Below, piece after piece: positions 1 to 7,203 of a stretch of DNA of 61,077 bases. The notes below the pieces were generated by a model. It did not search any database, was not told the origin of the DNA, and saw nothing but the letters and a program-made list of their open reading frames with translations. Both the position numbers and the translations under genes were made by a program. Source of the DNA: Candidatus Caccalectryoclostridium excrementigallinarum (GTDB lineage: Bacteria > Bacillota > Clostridia > Christensenellales > UBA3700); contig DVNJ01000031.1 of the NCBI GenBank assembly GCA_018714485.1, forward strand, positions 1 to 61,077, read 5' to 3'. Position 1 is the first letter of the stretch. Each line of letters begins with the position of its first letter.

Positions 1-85
1 GATATAATAATAAGTTATATTTTTAGAAAATAAATTGCCATAAAGGTGAAATTATTATGAAATATCAGCTATTTTAGAAATATTA
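1..85. other. AT-rich intergenic end downstream of recG
   Basis: No gene is supported here. The stretch is strongly AT-rich compared with the coding DNA. It holds a TATAAT at 3-8 on the plus strand, a Shine-Dalgarno-like AAAGGTG at 42-48 and a six-codon open frame (57-77). A 9-base direct repeat TATCAGCTA occurs at 63-71 and again at 84-92, the second copy covering the recG stop. I see no convincing rho-independent terminator for recG. The window edge prevents judging whether a plus-strand transcript starts here. Confidence 0.4.
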
Positions 86-2077
86 TCAGCTAAATGAAAC
101 GTCTTTGAGCGTCGTGATATACTTTTGTACCAATTGGTTTTGCAAAGTTTTCGCCTGATCGTCTTTATACAACTTCTCCGCTATTTCGCGGCATTCCACG
201 ATAAGTTCCGCGTTTATCATCCCCCAACCGCCTCCGCCGCTCTGCCTCAAACCGAAGAAGTCCCCGTAGCCGCGCATGTCCGCGTCTTTTTGCGCTATCT
301 CGAAACCGTCCCTGCTATTGCAAAGACTTTCGAGCCGTTCGCTTTCCTTTTTCAACGACGTATGCAAAATGCAATAAGACTTCAAACCCTCTCTGCGCCC
401 TACTCTGCCGCGCAGCTGATGCAGGGATGAAAGCCCGAAACAGTCGGCATTCAAGACCAGCATGACGCTCGCACTTTTGCAGTCTATTCCGACTTCTATA
501 ACGGTCGTTGCCACGAGTATTTTTATTTCGCCTTCGTAAAAGCGCCGCATGACTTCGGCTTTGAGTTCTTCCTTCATGCTCGAATAGACAAGTCCGATCG
601 GAATGCCTTTGAACGGTCCCGTCACGAGTTTTGCATAAAGCGATTTGGCGGAGATGCGCTCCAAGCCCTCGCTGTCTTCGACCAGCGGACAAACTATATA
701 TGCCTGCTCGCCGACGCTTATTCTTTTATGGATAAAATCGTACACTGCGGAAAGATCCTTATCCGAGACCAATCGCGTTGAGATATTCTCCGCCATGTCG
801 CCGCGCGGGGAAAGCGCGGACAGCTTCAGCTCGCCCTGCAAGGTAAGCGCCATAGCGCGCGGGATCGGAGTGGCGCTCATGACGAGCACGTCCACGTTTT
901 CCGACTTGTTCTCGAGCGAGGATTTATGTCTAACTCCGAAACGCTGTAATTCGTCGATGACGATAAATCCGAGATCGGCAAATTCGACCTTATCGCCTAT
1001 CACCGCATGAGTTCCGATCAAGAGGTCGATCACTCCGCTCTTTACGGCGGCTTTGACTCCCTTCTTTTCCTGAGCGCCGCAAACGCCGGTGAGAACGCCG
1101 ATATTTATGCCCGTCCCGTCAAGAAGGTCGCATGCGGTCTTATAATGCTGCCGCGCCAAGATCTCGGTAGGAGCCATAAATGCGACCTGATAGCCGCACT
1201 TGATCGCATAGACGGCGGCAAGCAGCGCCACGACCGTCTTTCCGCTCCCGACGTCTCCGGAAAGCAGCCTGTTCATCTTTTCGCCGCTTTTGAGATCGGA
1301 ATATATATCTTTCAGCGCCTCTTTTTGCGAAGGTGTAAGCTCATAGGGCAACGACTTTATCGCCTCATCCAGCGCCGAAAGCGGCAGCGAATAATGCTTC
1401 TTGATAAGGGATCTGCCCTGCTTTAATATTTTATAGGAAAAAAGCTGAGCAACGATCCTCTCCTTGTTGAGCCTACGCCTGCCCGCTTCGGCTTCGCTCG
1501 ACGTTGAAGGAAAATGCGCAAGTTCATATCCGCGCTTTAATGTTATCTCTTCCCGCTCTGCGGGAATTATCGAATCAAAGCTCTCATGCGCCATAGCCGC
1601 GCCGATAAACTTACTCATCGTCGGCTGGGCGATAATGTTTTTCGTCGGATAAATGGGGGTTATGCCGCTCAATCTGACTCCCGACGATCCCGCCTCGAAA
1701 CTCGGATTTGACATGCATAAGACGCCGTTGTTTTCGGCGAGCTTGCCCCAGACGACATATTCGCCGCCCACGGTCACCTTTTCGCGCAGATAAGGCGCGT
1801 TGAACCATGTGAGCACGATCATTCTGCGTCCCGTGATAAAATTCGCCTTGAAGACGTTCATATTTCTGCGTATATATTGGACTTTCGTGACCGTCGCCAT
1901 TATGCCGCTCAAAAGCACATAATCGCCTATCCTCGTGTTATCGAGATCGGAAAAATGCGTCATGTCCCAATATTTAGTCGGCAGAAATTCGATCAGATCG
2001 CGCGACGAATAAATGCCCAGCTTGTTGAGCTTGGGCACTGTTTTCTCGCCTATTCCCTTTATTTCGGTGAGGTTCAT
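86..2077 (-). CDS. recG: ATP-dependent DNA helicase RecG
   Basis: RecG remodels stalled replication forks and Holliday junctions. The 663-residue product is close to the family length of about 680. It has the N-terminal wedge/OB region (about 1-200), then a superfamily 2 helicase core with Walker A GDVGSGKT near residue 275, motif III SATPIPR, and the RecG-specific C-terminal QLRGRVGR motif VI. Motif II reads DELQRFGV where most RecG proteins have DEQHRFGV, a small oddity. The start overlaps the fakA stop by four bases (ATGA), so it is translationally coupled as last gene of the yloU-fakA-recG unit. The same gene order ends this block in Bacillus. The call is secure. Confidence 0.97.
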   Translation of the reverse strand: MNLTEIKGIGEKTVPKLNKLGIYSSRDLIEFLPTKYWDMTHFSDLDNTRIGDYVLLSGIMATVTKVQYIRRNMNVFKANFITGRRMIVLTWFNAPYLREKVTVGGEYVVWGKLAENNGVLCMSNPSFEAGSSGVRLSGITPIYPTKNIIAQPTMSKFIGAAMAHESFDSIIPAEREEITLKRGYELAHFPSTSSEAEAGRRRLNKERIVAQLFSYKILKQGRSLIKKHYSLPLSALDEAIKSLPYELTPSQKEALKDIYSDLKSGEKMNRLLSGDVGSGKTVVALLAAVYAIKCGYQVAFMAPTEILARQHYKTACDLLDGTGINIGVLTGVCGAQEKKGVKAAVKSGVIDLLIGTHAVIGDKVEFADLGFIVIDELQRFGVRHKSSLENKSENVDVLVMSATPIPRAMALTLQGELKLSALSPRGDMAENISTRLVSDKDLSAVYDFIHKRISVGEQAYIVCPLVEDSEGLERISAKSLYAKLVTGPFKGIPIGLVYSSMKEELKAEVMRRFYEGEIKILVATTVIEVGIDCKSASVMLVLNADCFGLSSLHQLRGRVGRREGLKSYCILHTSLKKESERLESLCNSRDGFEIAQKDADMRGYGDFFGLRQSGGGGWGMINAELIVECREIAEKLYKDDQAKTLQNQLVQKYITTLKDVSFS

Positions 2078-3717
2078 TCGACCGCTATGAAATAGTAATA
2101 GTGCGGCTGACCGCCGTTATAGCAAGCCACATCATAGTCGGGATACTTGGCTTGCAGATCGTTCGCGAGCTTTTGCGCATCCTCGTCTTTAACGTCCGAA
2201 CCGTAATAAAGCGTGATCGTCTCGGAGAAATCTCCCATGAGTTTTTGCACGACTTTCTCCGTCGTTTCGGAAATATCCTTGCTTTGCGCCACTATCTTAC
2301 TGTTACTCAAGCCGATTATATCGCCTTCGTGCAACGAAAAGCCGTCCATATTCGTGTTCCTCACCGCGTGAGTCACCTCGCCGCAAGTGAGATCCTTAAA
2401 CGCTTTTGACATGTTAGTGCAATTAACGGACATATCCTGTTCGCTGTCGAAAGCCATCGCCGCGCGTATTCCCTGCGTCACCGAAGCCGTGGGAACGACG
2501 CACACGTTCTTCTTGCTCAACTCGTCCACCTTTTCGGCAGCCATGATAATATTTTTATTGTTAGGGAGCACGATAACGTTATCCGCGTTGACTTTTTCCA
2601 CTGCAACGAGAATATCTTCTACGCTCGGATTCATGGTCTGTCCGCCCTCGATGACATAGTCGACGCCCATATCCTTGAATATGCGAGCAAGCCCCGCGCC
2701 TGCGCAGACCGCGACCATGCCGAGAGGCTTTTTATTGCGCTCGCGCTCTTCCACTATCGCCCTGTGCTGTTGCAGCATATTTTCGATCTTGACTTTGTCA
2801 AGCTCGCCGAGCTGCAGGGCGTAACCGAGCGCCTTATTGGGCTGATTCGTATGAACGTGGACTTTTATCAGACTTATATCGCCGATAACGATGACGCAAT
2901 CGCCGATCGCCATCAGCTTGTCGCGCAGCTTTTCCACGTCCTCTTCCGTGCAATGCTTTTTCAGATTGACGACGAAATATTCCGTGCAATAAGCGAATTT
3001 GATGTTCTCGTAATCGTGTTCTTCGGAAATGTTTTCGCTCAGCATCGCCGTCTGAACGGGCGCCGCGGTATAATCCACGACGACGGGTTCTTCGTCGATC
3101 GTCTCGCCCGCAAGCACCTTGTACGCGCCGGTGAGGACACACATAAGACCTTTTCCGCCCGCGTCCACGACTCCCGCTTTTTTGAGAACGGGAAGCATAT
3201 CGGGCGTTTTTTCCAAGATCTCGTCGCCTTTTTTCAATATTTCGGCAAAAAATTCGACAAAATCCGATTTTTTCGCGGCAAGCTGCGGCGCTTTCTCCGC
3301 GACATACCTGATGACCGTCAAAACCGTCCCTTCCTTGGGCTTAGTGACGGCGTTATAAGCCATCTCTCTTGCCGCGGCGAGCGCTTTGGCGAACGCCTTT
3401 GTATTTATCTCGGCGACGTCTTCGAGCGCCTTTGTAAGTCCGCGCATTATCTGCGAGAGAATAACGCCCGAATTGCCCCTCGCGCCCCTGAGCGTTCCGT
3501 GCGAGATGCATTTGAGCACGTCGCTCATGTCGAACTTGCCGCCCAAGTCCTCAAGCTCTTTGACGGCGGCGGCGATGGTAAGGCTCATATTCGTTCCCGT
3601 ATCGCCGTCCGGAACGGGGAATACGTTGAGCGAATTGACCATCTCCTTATTCGCCGATAAATATTTATATCCGCCGATTATCATTTCTTTCAATGTGGCG
3701 GCGTCTAATATCTTCAT
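2074..3717 (-). CDS. fakA: Fatty acid kinase catalytic subunit FakA (DAK2/DegV-like, YloV)
   Basis: FakA phosphorylates fatty acids held by FakB/DegV proteins, feeding acyl phosphate to the PlsX/PlsY phospholipid pathway. The 547-residue product has the DAK2 nucleotide-binding domain at the N-terminus, with the magnesium/ATP motif PVPDGDTGTNM near residue 34 and GARGNSGVILSQ near 78. A middle linker and a DegV-like C-terminal domain follow. Length matches YloV/FakA. A Shine-Dalgarno CAGGAG precedes the ATG. It sits 11 bases after yloU and overlaps recG by four bases, the classical yloU-yloV-recG arrangement. No fakB partner is in the window. Confidence 0.93.
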   Translation of the reverse strand: MKILDAATLKEMIIGGYKYLSANKEMVNSLNVFPVPDGDTGTNMSLTIAAAVKELEDLGGKFDMSDVLKCISHGTLRGARGNSGVILSQIMRGLTKALEDVAEINTKAFAKALAAAREMAYNAVTKPKEGTVLTVIRYVAEKAPQLAAKKSDFVEFFAEILKKGDEILEKTPDMLPVLKKAGVVDAGGKGLMCVLTGAYKVLAGETIDEEPVVVDYTAAPVQTAMLSENISEEHDYENIKFAYCTEYFVVNLKKHCTEEDVEKLRDKLMAIGDCVIVIGDISLIKVHVHTNQPNKALGYALQLGELDKVKIENMLQQHRAIVEERERNKKPLGMVAVCAGAGLARIFKDMGVDYVIEGGQTMNPSVEDILVAVEKVNADNVIVLPNNKNIIMAAEKVDELSKKNVCVVPTASVTQGIRAAMAFDSEQDMSVNCTNMSKAFKDLTCGEVTHAVRNTNMDGFSLHEGDIIGLSNSKIVAQSKDISETTEKVVQKLMGDFSETITLYYGSDVKDEDAQKLANDLQAKYPDYDVACYNGGQPHYYYFIAVE

Positions 3718-3728
3718 TTATACTCCTG

Positions 3729-4079
3729 TCACACCCTTACGCCCACGACGTTGACGTTGATCGTGTTCACGCGCATGCCCGTAAAGGTCTCTACATTATA
3801 CTTGACGGTCGCGGCTACGGAGTCTTTTACCGCGTTGATGTTTATCCCGTCTTTCAGTATCACATATAGATCGATGTTTATTTTATTGTTGACAGTCTCC
3901 ACTTTTACGCCCTTAGCCGCGGAAGATTTGTTGAACAACTCGACTAAGCTGTCCGTAAAACGGCGCGACACAAGGTCGGATATGCCATAGCAATCGATAG
4001 CGGAATAGTGCGCTATTTTTGCGACCGATGTGTCCGATATGGTGATTTTGCCGTATATATTGGATGTTTTTACTGCCAT
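3729..4079 (-). CDS. Asp23/Gls24 family envelope stress protein (YloU-like)
   Basis: This is a 116-residue Asp23 (DUF322) protein. The family is associated with the cell envelope and alkaline or envelope stress in Firmicutes, and this copy regularly precedes fakA. The start MAVKTSNIYGKITIS and the segment SVAKIAHYSAIDCYGI are the typical N-terminal Asp23 motif, followed by the alternating beta/alpha pattern and a VNVNVVGV strand at the C-terminus. No Shine-Dalgarno sequence lies before the ATG and a TAATAT -10 element sits only nine bases upstream, so the mRNA is probably leaderless or nearly so. The exact biochemical role of YloU is unknown; its link to FakA is inferred from conserved context. 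Confidence 0.9.
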   Translation of the reverse strand: MAVKTSNIYGKITISDTSVAKIAHYSAIDCYGISDLVSRRFTDSLVELFNKSSAAKGVKVETVNNKINIDLYVILKDGININAVKDSVAATVKYNVETFTGMRVNTINVNVVGVRV

Positions 4080-4088
4080 ACTATAAAT

Positions 4089-4118
4089 ATATTACTATAA
4101 CACGCGCATAATTTGCAA
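4089..4118 (-). promoter_or_regulatory. Sigma-A-type promoter of yloU-fakA-recG, start codon nine bases away
   Basis: On the minus strand, -35 TTGCAA (4113-4118) and -10 TAATAT (4089-4094) are separated by 18 bases. The yloU ATG begins at 4079, nine bases past the -10, so the transcript should begin within about three bases of the start codon. An alternative extended -10 (TGTTATAGT) lies slightly upstream and would still give only a very short leader. Confidence 0.6.
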
Positions 4119-4200
4119 GCATATTGGGTGAATTTGAAGTCTTATATTCTCCTAATCGCCGAAAATGTGAAAATTTATGCATAAAATCACGCAAAATTTG

Positions 4201-4229
4201 TTGCTTTATCCATAAATAAATGCTATCAT
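4201..4229 (+). promoter_or_regulatory. Promoter of rpmB
   Basis: Plus strand: -35 TTGCTT (4201-4206), 17-base spacer, -10 TATCAT (4224-4229). The leader before the rpmB ATG is about 23 bases and contains the Shine-Dalgarno GGAGGTG (4247-4253). It diverges from the yloU promoter in the same intergenic region. Confidence 0.65.
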
Positions 4230-4258
4230 ATATCAGCAACATCAACGGAGGTGAAACT

Positions 4259-4450
4259 ATGTCGAGGGTATGCAGCGTATGCAATAAAGGTCAGCTCAGC
4301 GGTAACAAGGTGAGCCACTCTAACCGCAAATACAGAAGAAGCTGGGGAGTAAACGTTCAGAAAGTCAAGGTCGTCAAGGAAAACGGCGCGACGGAAAACG
4401 TTTATGTCTGCACCAAGTGCCTCAAGGGCGGCAAGGTCAACAGAGCCTAA
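4259..4450 (+). CDS. rpmB: Large ribosomal subunit protein bL28
   Basis: This is a 63-residue bL28 with the standard beginning MSRVCSVCNKG, the basic SHSNRKYRRSW segment and a C-terminal VYVCTKCLKGGKV. The paired cysteines (CxxC near residue 5 and CTKC near 52) suggest the zinc-binding (C+) form. The ATG at 4259 was chosen over an upstream in-frame ATG at 4220 because GGAGGTG lies six bases before it and the bL28 family starts there. It is transcribed opposite to its neighbours, exactly as between spoVM and yloU in Bacillus. Confidence 0.97.
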   Translation: MSRVCSVCNKGQLSGNKVSHSNRKYRRSWGVNVQKVKVVKENGATENVYVCTKCLKGGKVNRA

Positions 4451-4451
4451 T

Positions 4452-4484
4452 AAAAAGCGCACCCTAAGCGGTGCGCAATTTTTT
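4452..4484. terminator. Bidirectional rho-independent terminator between rpmB and spoVM
   Basis: GCGCACC (4457-4463) pairs perfectly with GGTGCGC (4470-4476) around a six-base loop. It is flanked by an A-run on the left and a T-run on the right, so it can stop rpmB on the plus strand and the rpe-spoVM transcript on the minus strand. Confidence 0.9.
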
Positions 4485-4516
4485 ACCCGATTATGTATTT
4501 TTAGTGCACTTCAAGC

Positions 4517-4603
4517 TTATTTGACTGCTTTTTCTCTGCGTATAAAGACCAATCTCAAAACCTTTTTGATCAAAATCGGCGGATCTATGCAAGCTATGAC
4601 CAT
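4517..4603 (-). CDS. spoVM: Stage V sporulation protein M (SpoVM), 28 residues
   Basis: This small gene is below usual size cutoffs. SpoVM is an amphipathic peptide that marks the convex forespore membrane and recruits SpoIVA for spore coat assembly. A strong Shine-Dalgarno AGGAGGG (4610-4616) lies six bases before the ATG. The 28-residue peptide has a hydrophobic start, Pro at position 9 as in Bacillus SpoVM, then an amphipathic stretch with Arg at position 17 (also shared) and a basic tail ending in KAVK. It lies between rpe and rpmB, the conserved position of spoVM. Sequence identity is modest and the short length limits certainty. It may share the rpe transcript and ends at the bidirectional terminator. 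Confidence 0.75.
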   Translation of the reverse strand: MVIACIDPPILIKKVLRLVFIRREKAVK

Positions 4604-4653
4604 CTTCTGCCCTCCTGTATTCATAAATATGAACAAGGGGCAAAAGCTGTTCC

Positions 4654-5298
4654 TCAGGCTTTGAGCGCAACGATCGCCGCGGCAGGATCGCTGGCAGCAA
4701 AGACGGCATTGCCCGCTACCGCCGCGTCAAGACCTCTTTTTTTCATCTCGACAATATTCTCCGTCGTTACGCCGCCGTCAAGTTCGACATATATGTCGCG
4801 CGAGGCGATGAGTTGCTTACTCTCATCTATCTTATCCATGACTTCGGGAATGAATTTCTGACCGCCGAATCCGGGGAAAACACCCATGAGCAAGATATAG
4901 TCTATCTCGCCCAAAAATTCTTCCGCGACCCGAACGGGAACATCGGGATTGAGGGCTATGCCCGCCTTTATCCCCTTTGAACGTATTTTTTCCAGCACTT
5001 CGTGCGGCTTTTTGCTCGCTTCGGGATGAAAAGCTATCGTATCGCTGCCCGCCGAGATAAACTTATCGATATATCTTTCCGGCTCGACTATCATCAAATG
5101 GACATCAAGCGGCAATTTCGACTTCCTTTTCAAAGCGCTTATCATGGGCATGCCGAAAGTTATGTTGGGCGCAAAAAGCCCGTCTATGACGTCGCAATGC
5201 ACCATATCCGCGCCCCACTCGTGCAATCTTTCGAGTTCTTTTCCCAGATCCATCCAATCCGCCGAAAGCAACGACGGAGATATTTTAATGATTCCCAT
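4654..5298 (-). CDS. rpe: Ribulose-phosphate 3-epimerase
   Basis: Rpe interconverts ribulose-5-phosphate and xylulose-5-phosphate in the pentose phosphate pathway. The 214-residue TIM barrel shows the metal and catalytic signatures: ISPSLLSADW at the N-terminus, HCDVIDGLFAPNITFG near residue 34, LDVHLMIVEP near 64, PGFGGQ near 140 and ELDGGVTTENI near 173. The start overlaps the end of rsgA by 14 bases, so it is coupled to it. In Bacillus the same rsgA-rpe order is followed by thiN and spoVM; thiN is absent here. Confidence 0.96.
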   Translation of the reverse strand: MGIIKISPSLLSADWMDLGKELERLHEWGADMVHCDVIDGLFAPNITFGMPMISALKRKSKLPLDVHLMIVEPERYIDKFISAGSDTIAFHPEASKKPHEVLEKIRSKGIKAGIALNPDVPVRVAEEFLGEIDYILLMGVFPGFGGQKFIPEVMDKIDESKQLIASRDIYVELDGGVTTENIVEMKKRGLDAAVAGNAVFAASDPAAAIVALKA

Positions 5299-6133
5299 AT
5301 CTGTTGTTCCACCTCTTTATTGCGTCTTTATATAGTTTTATATATCGCTCGTATCTTTCCGCGGAAAGTTCGCCGCGTTCCACCGCGAGCCTTACGCCGC
5401 AGTTTTCCTCTTCGTCATGCCTGCAATCGCGATACTTGCAGCCGCGCGCAAAATCTTCAAAATCGGGATAATACTCCCTCAATATCGCGGGATCTATCGT
5501 CGGCATTTCGAGCATGGAAAACCCGCAAGTGTCGGCGATTTGTCCGCCGTATGCACTTTTGAAAATTTCCACATGCCGCGTAGTATGCCTGCCGCGTGCA
5601 CTTTTTATCGATATATCGCCGATCGCGCATTTATCTTCGCCCAAAAGCGCGTTGAGTATGGACGATTTTCCCACACCCGACTGTCCCGCCATACAGACGA
5701 ACATCTCTCCAACGCGGCGGCAAAGCTCGTCGATACCGATATTTTCATCGACGGAAGTTTCGAATATCTCGGCAAGCTCCGAATAATCTTTGACTATTTT
5801 CTCTTTGATATCATTTGCGCCGTCAAGCTCGCACTTATTGATCACGATAAAAGCTTCGATCTTCTGCTCGAGCGCGCCGATAAGCAGCTTGTCCACGAGC
5901 GTGAGATCGGGTTTGGGAATGGGCGCCACGACGATGATCACCGCGTCGATGTTGGCGACGTAAGGGCGTGTAAGACAAGATCTGCGCGGTCTCACACCTT
6001 CTATTATCCCTTCCTTGTCGCATTCAACGTCCACAAAGTCTCCGATATAGATCTCCCCCTGTCTGCGCAGTTTACCGCGGGGATAGCACTTGATCGTACT
6101 CTCTCCGTCGCTAACGGTATAAACGCCGCCCAC
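5285..6133 (-). CDS. rsgA: Ribosome small subunit-dependent GTPase RsgA
   Basis: RsgA is a circularly permuted GTPase that helps late 30S subunit maturation. It has an N-terminal OB domain, then the permuted GTPase with G4 NKCEL before G1 GQSGVGKSS and G3 DTCGFS. A C-terminal zinc knuckle has Cys, His and Cys in CKYRDCRHDEEENC. G4 has Glu where Asp is usual. The listed GTG start (6133) gives 282 residues, but the frame remains homologous upstream (GQVVKG before the GTG) as far as a stop near 6178. The only other plausible initiation there is an ATA at 6167-6169 overlapping the rlmN stop as ATAA, with GGGTGA before it. The true N-terminus is therefore uncertain; the protein assignment is not. 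prpC and prkC, usual upstream neighbours, are missing. Confidence 0.93.
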   Translation of the reverse strand: MGGVYTVSDGESTIKCYPRGKLRRQGEIYIGDFVDVECDKEGIIEGVRPRRSCLTRPYVANIDAVIIVVAPIPKPDLTLVDKLLIGALEQKIEAFIVINKCELDGANDIKEKIVKDYSELAEIFETSVDENIGIDELCRRVGEMFVCMAGQSGVGKSSILNALLGEDKCAIGDISIKSARGRHTTRHVEIFKSAYGGQIADTCGFSMLEMPTIDPAILREYYPDFEDFARGCKYRDCRHDEEENCGVRLAVERGELSAERYERYIKLYKDAIKRWNNRYGNH

Positions 6134-6165
6134 ACCTTTGACGACTTGTCCGACAAACCTGCGTT

Positions 6166-7203
6166 TTATGTCTCTTCACCCGCCTTTATGTGTTTTCTTC
6201 TGAGCTGCCCGCATGCGCCCTCTATATCCGCGCCCATACTGCGGCGCAAAGTGACGCTCGCGCCCGCCCTTTCCAATCTCACCTTAAAAGCATTCACCTT
6301 TTGTCTCGGAGTCCCTCCGAGTCCTCTCTCCCTGACGTCGTTGAGAGCGATGAGATTGATGTGGCAGGAAAATCCCTTGACGAGACGAGCGAGCCTGTCC
6401 GCGCACTCGAAGGAGTCGTTCACCCCGTCGATCAGCGAATATTCGAAGATGACGCGCCTGCCCGTGACGGAAAAATAATATTTCGCCGCTTCGATGACTT
6501 CGCTCACTTTATAGCTTATGGCGACGGGCATGATTTTTTTGCGTATCTCGTCCGTCGGCGCGTGCAGCGATATGGTCAGCGTAGGCGTATATCCCTCGTC
6601 GCACAAGCGGCGGATCTTGTCACAAAGTCCGCAGGTGGAGAGAGAGACATTGCGCTTTGAGATGTTCAATCCGCGTGCGTCCGATACGTTTTGCAAAAAT
6701 TTGACCGTATTGTCGTAATTATCCAGCGGTTCGCCGCTTCCCATCAAAACGACGTTGGTGACCGTATTCCCGCCGTGCAGCGCGTTCACGGCGACGATCT
6801 GCCCCAAGATCTCCCCCGAGCTTAAATTGCGCACCAAGCCGTCCAGCCCCGAGGCGCAGAACGCACAGTTCATGCGGCAGCCCACCTGAGTGGACACGCA
6901 GAGCGTGTTGCCGTACTTATAGCGCATGAGAACGCCTTCGATGACATTGCCGTCATAAAGCGAATAGAGAAACTTTTCCGTGCCGTCCGCGGACGATCTG
7001 AGCGTTTTGATTATCTTGATCGGCTCGTCGCCGTATTCGGCGGCAAGCTTGTCCTTCAATGCGCTCGGAACATTGCTCATCTGAGAATATTTTGCGCCCT
7101 TTGCGATCCATGAATATATCTGCGCGGTGCGATATGCCGCTTCGCCCGCATTCTTTACGATCTCGTCGAGTTCGTCAAAAGTCAGATCGAGCAAAAAGTT
7201 CAT
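6166..7203 (-). CDS. rlmN: Dual-specificity rRNA/tRNA methyltransferase RlmN (radical SAM)
   Basis: RlmN methylates C2 of adenosine 2503 in 23S rRNA and A37 of some tRNAs using radical SAM chemistry. The 345-residue product carries the iron-sulphur motif CRMNCAFC near residue 109, the GSGEPLDN SAM-binding stretch and the C-terminal VTLRRSMGADIEGACGQLR, which holds the catalytic methyl-carrier cysteine. Start overlaps the rsmB stop by four bases (ATGA). Gene order fmt-rsmB-rlmN-rsgA matches Bacillus except for the missing phosphatase/kinase pair. Confidence 0.97.
   Translation of the reverse strand: MNFLLDLTFDELDEIVKNAGEAAYRTAQIYSWIAKGAKYSQMSNVPSALKDKLAAEYGDEPIKIIKTLRSSADGTEKFLYSLYDGNVIEGVLMRYKYGNTLCVSTQVGCRMNCAFCASGLDGLVRNLSSGEILGQIVAVNALHGGNTVTNVVLMGSGEPLDNYDNTVKFLQNVSDARGLNISKRNVSLSTCGLCDKIRRLCDEGYTPTLTISLHAPTDEIRKKIMPVAISYKVSEVIEAAKYYFSVTGRRVIFEYSLIDGVNDSFECADRLARLVKGFSCHINLIALNDVRERGLGGTPRQKVNAFKVRLERAGASVTLRRSMGADIEGACGQLRRKHIKAGEET

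Noticed and set aside
57..77. Six-codon frame with AAAGGTG and an upstream TATAAT at the left edge
   Set aside because: Too short to support as a gene, no similarity recognisable, and the -35 region would be outside the window.
63..92. Direct repeat TATCAGCTA in AT-rich DNA
   Set aside because: Only two nine-base copies; can arise by chance in such AT-rich sequence and no element boundary is seen.
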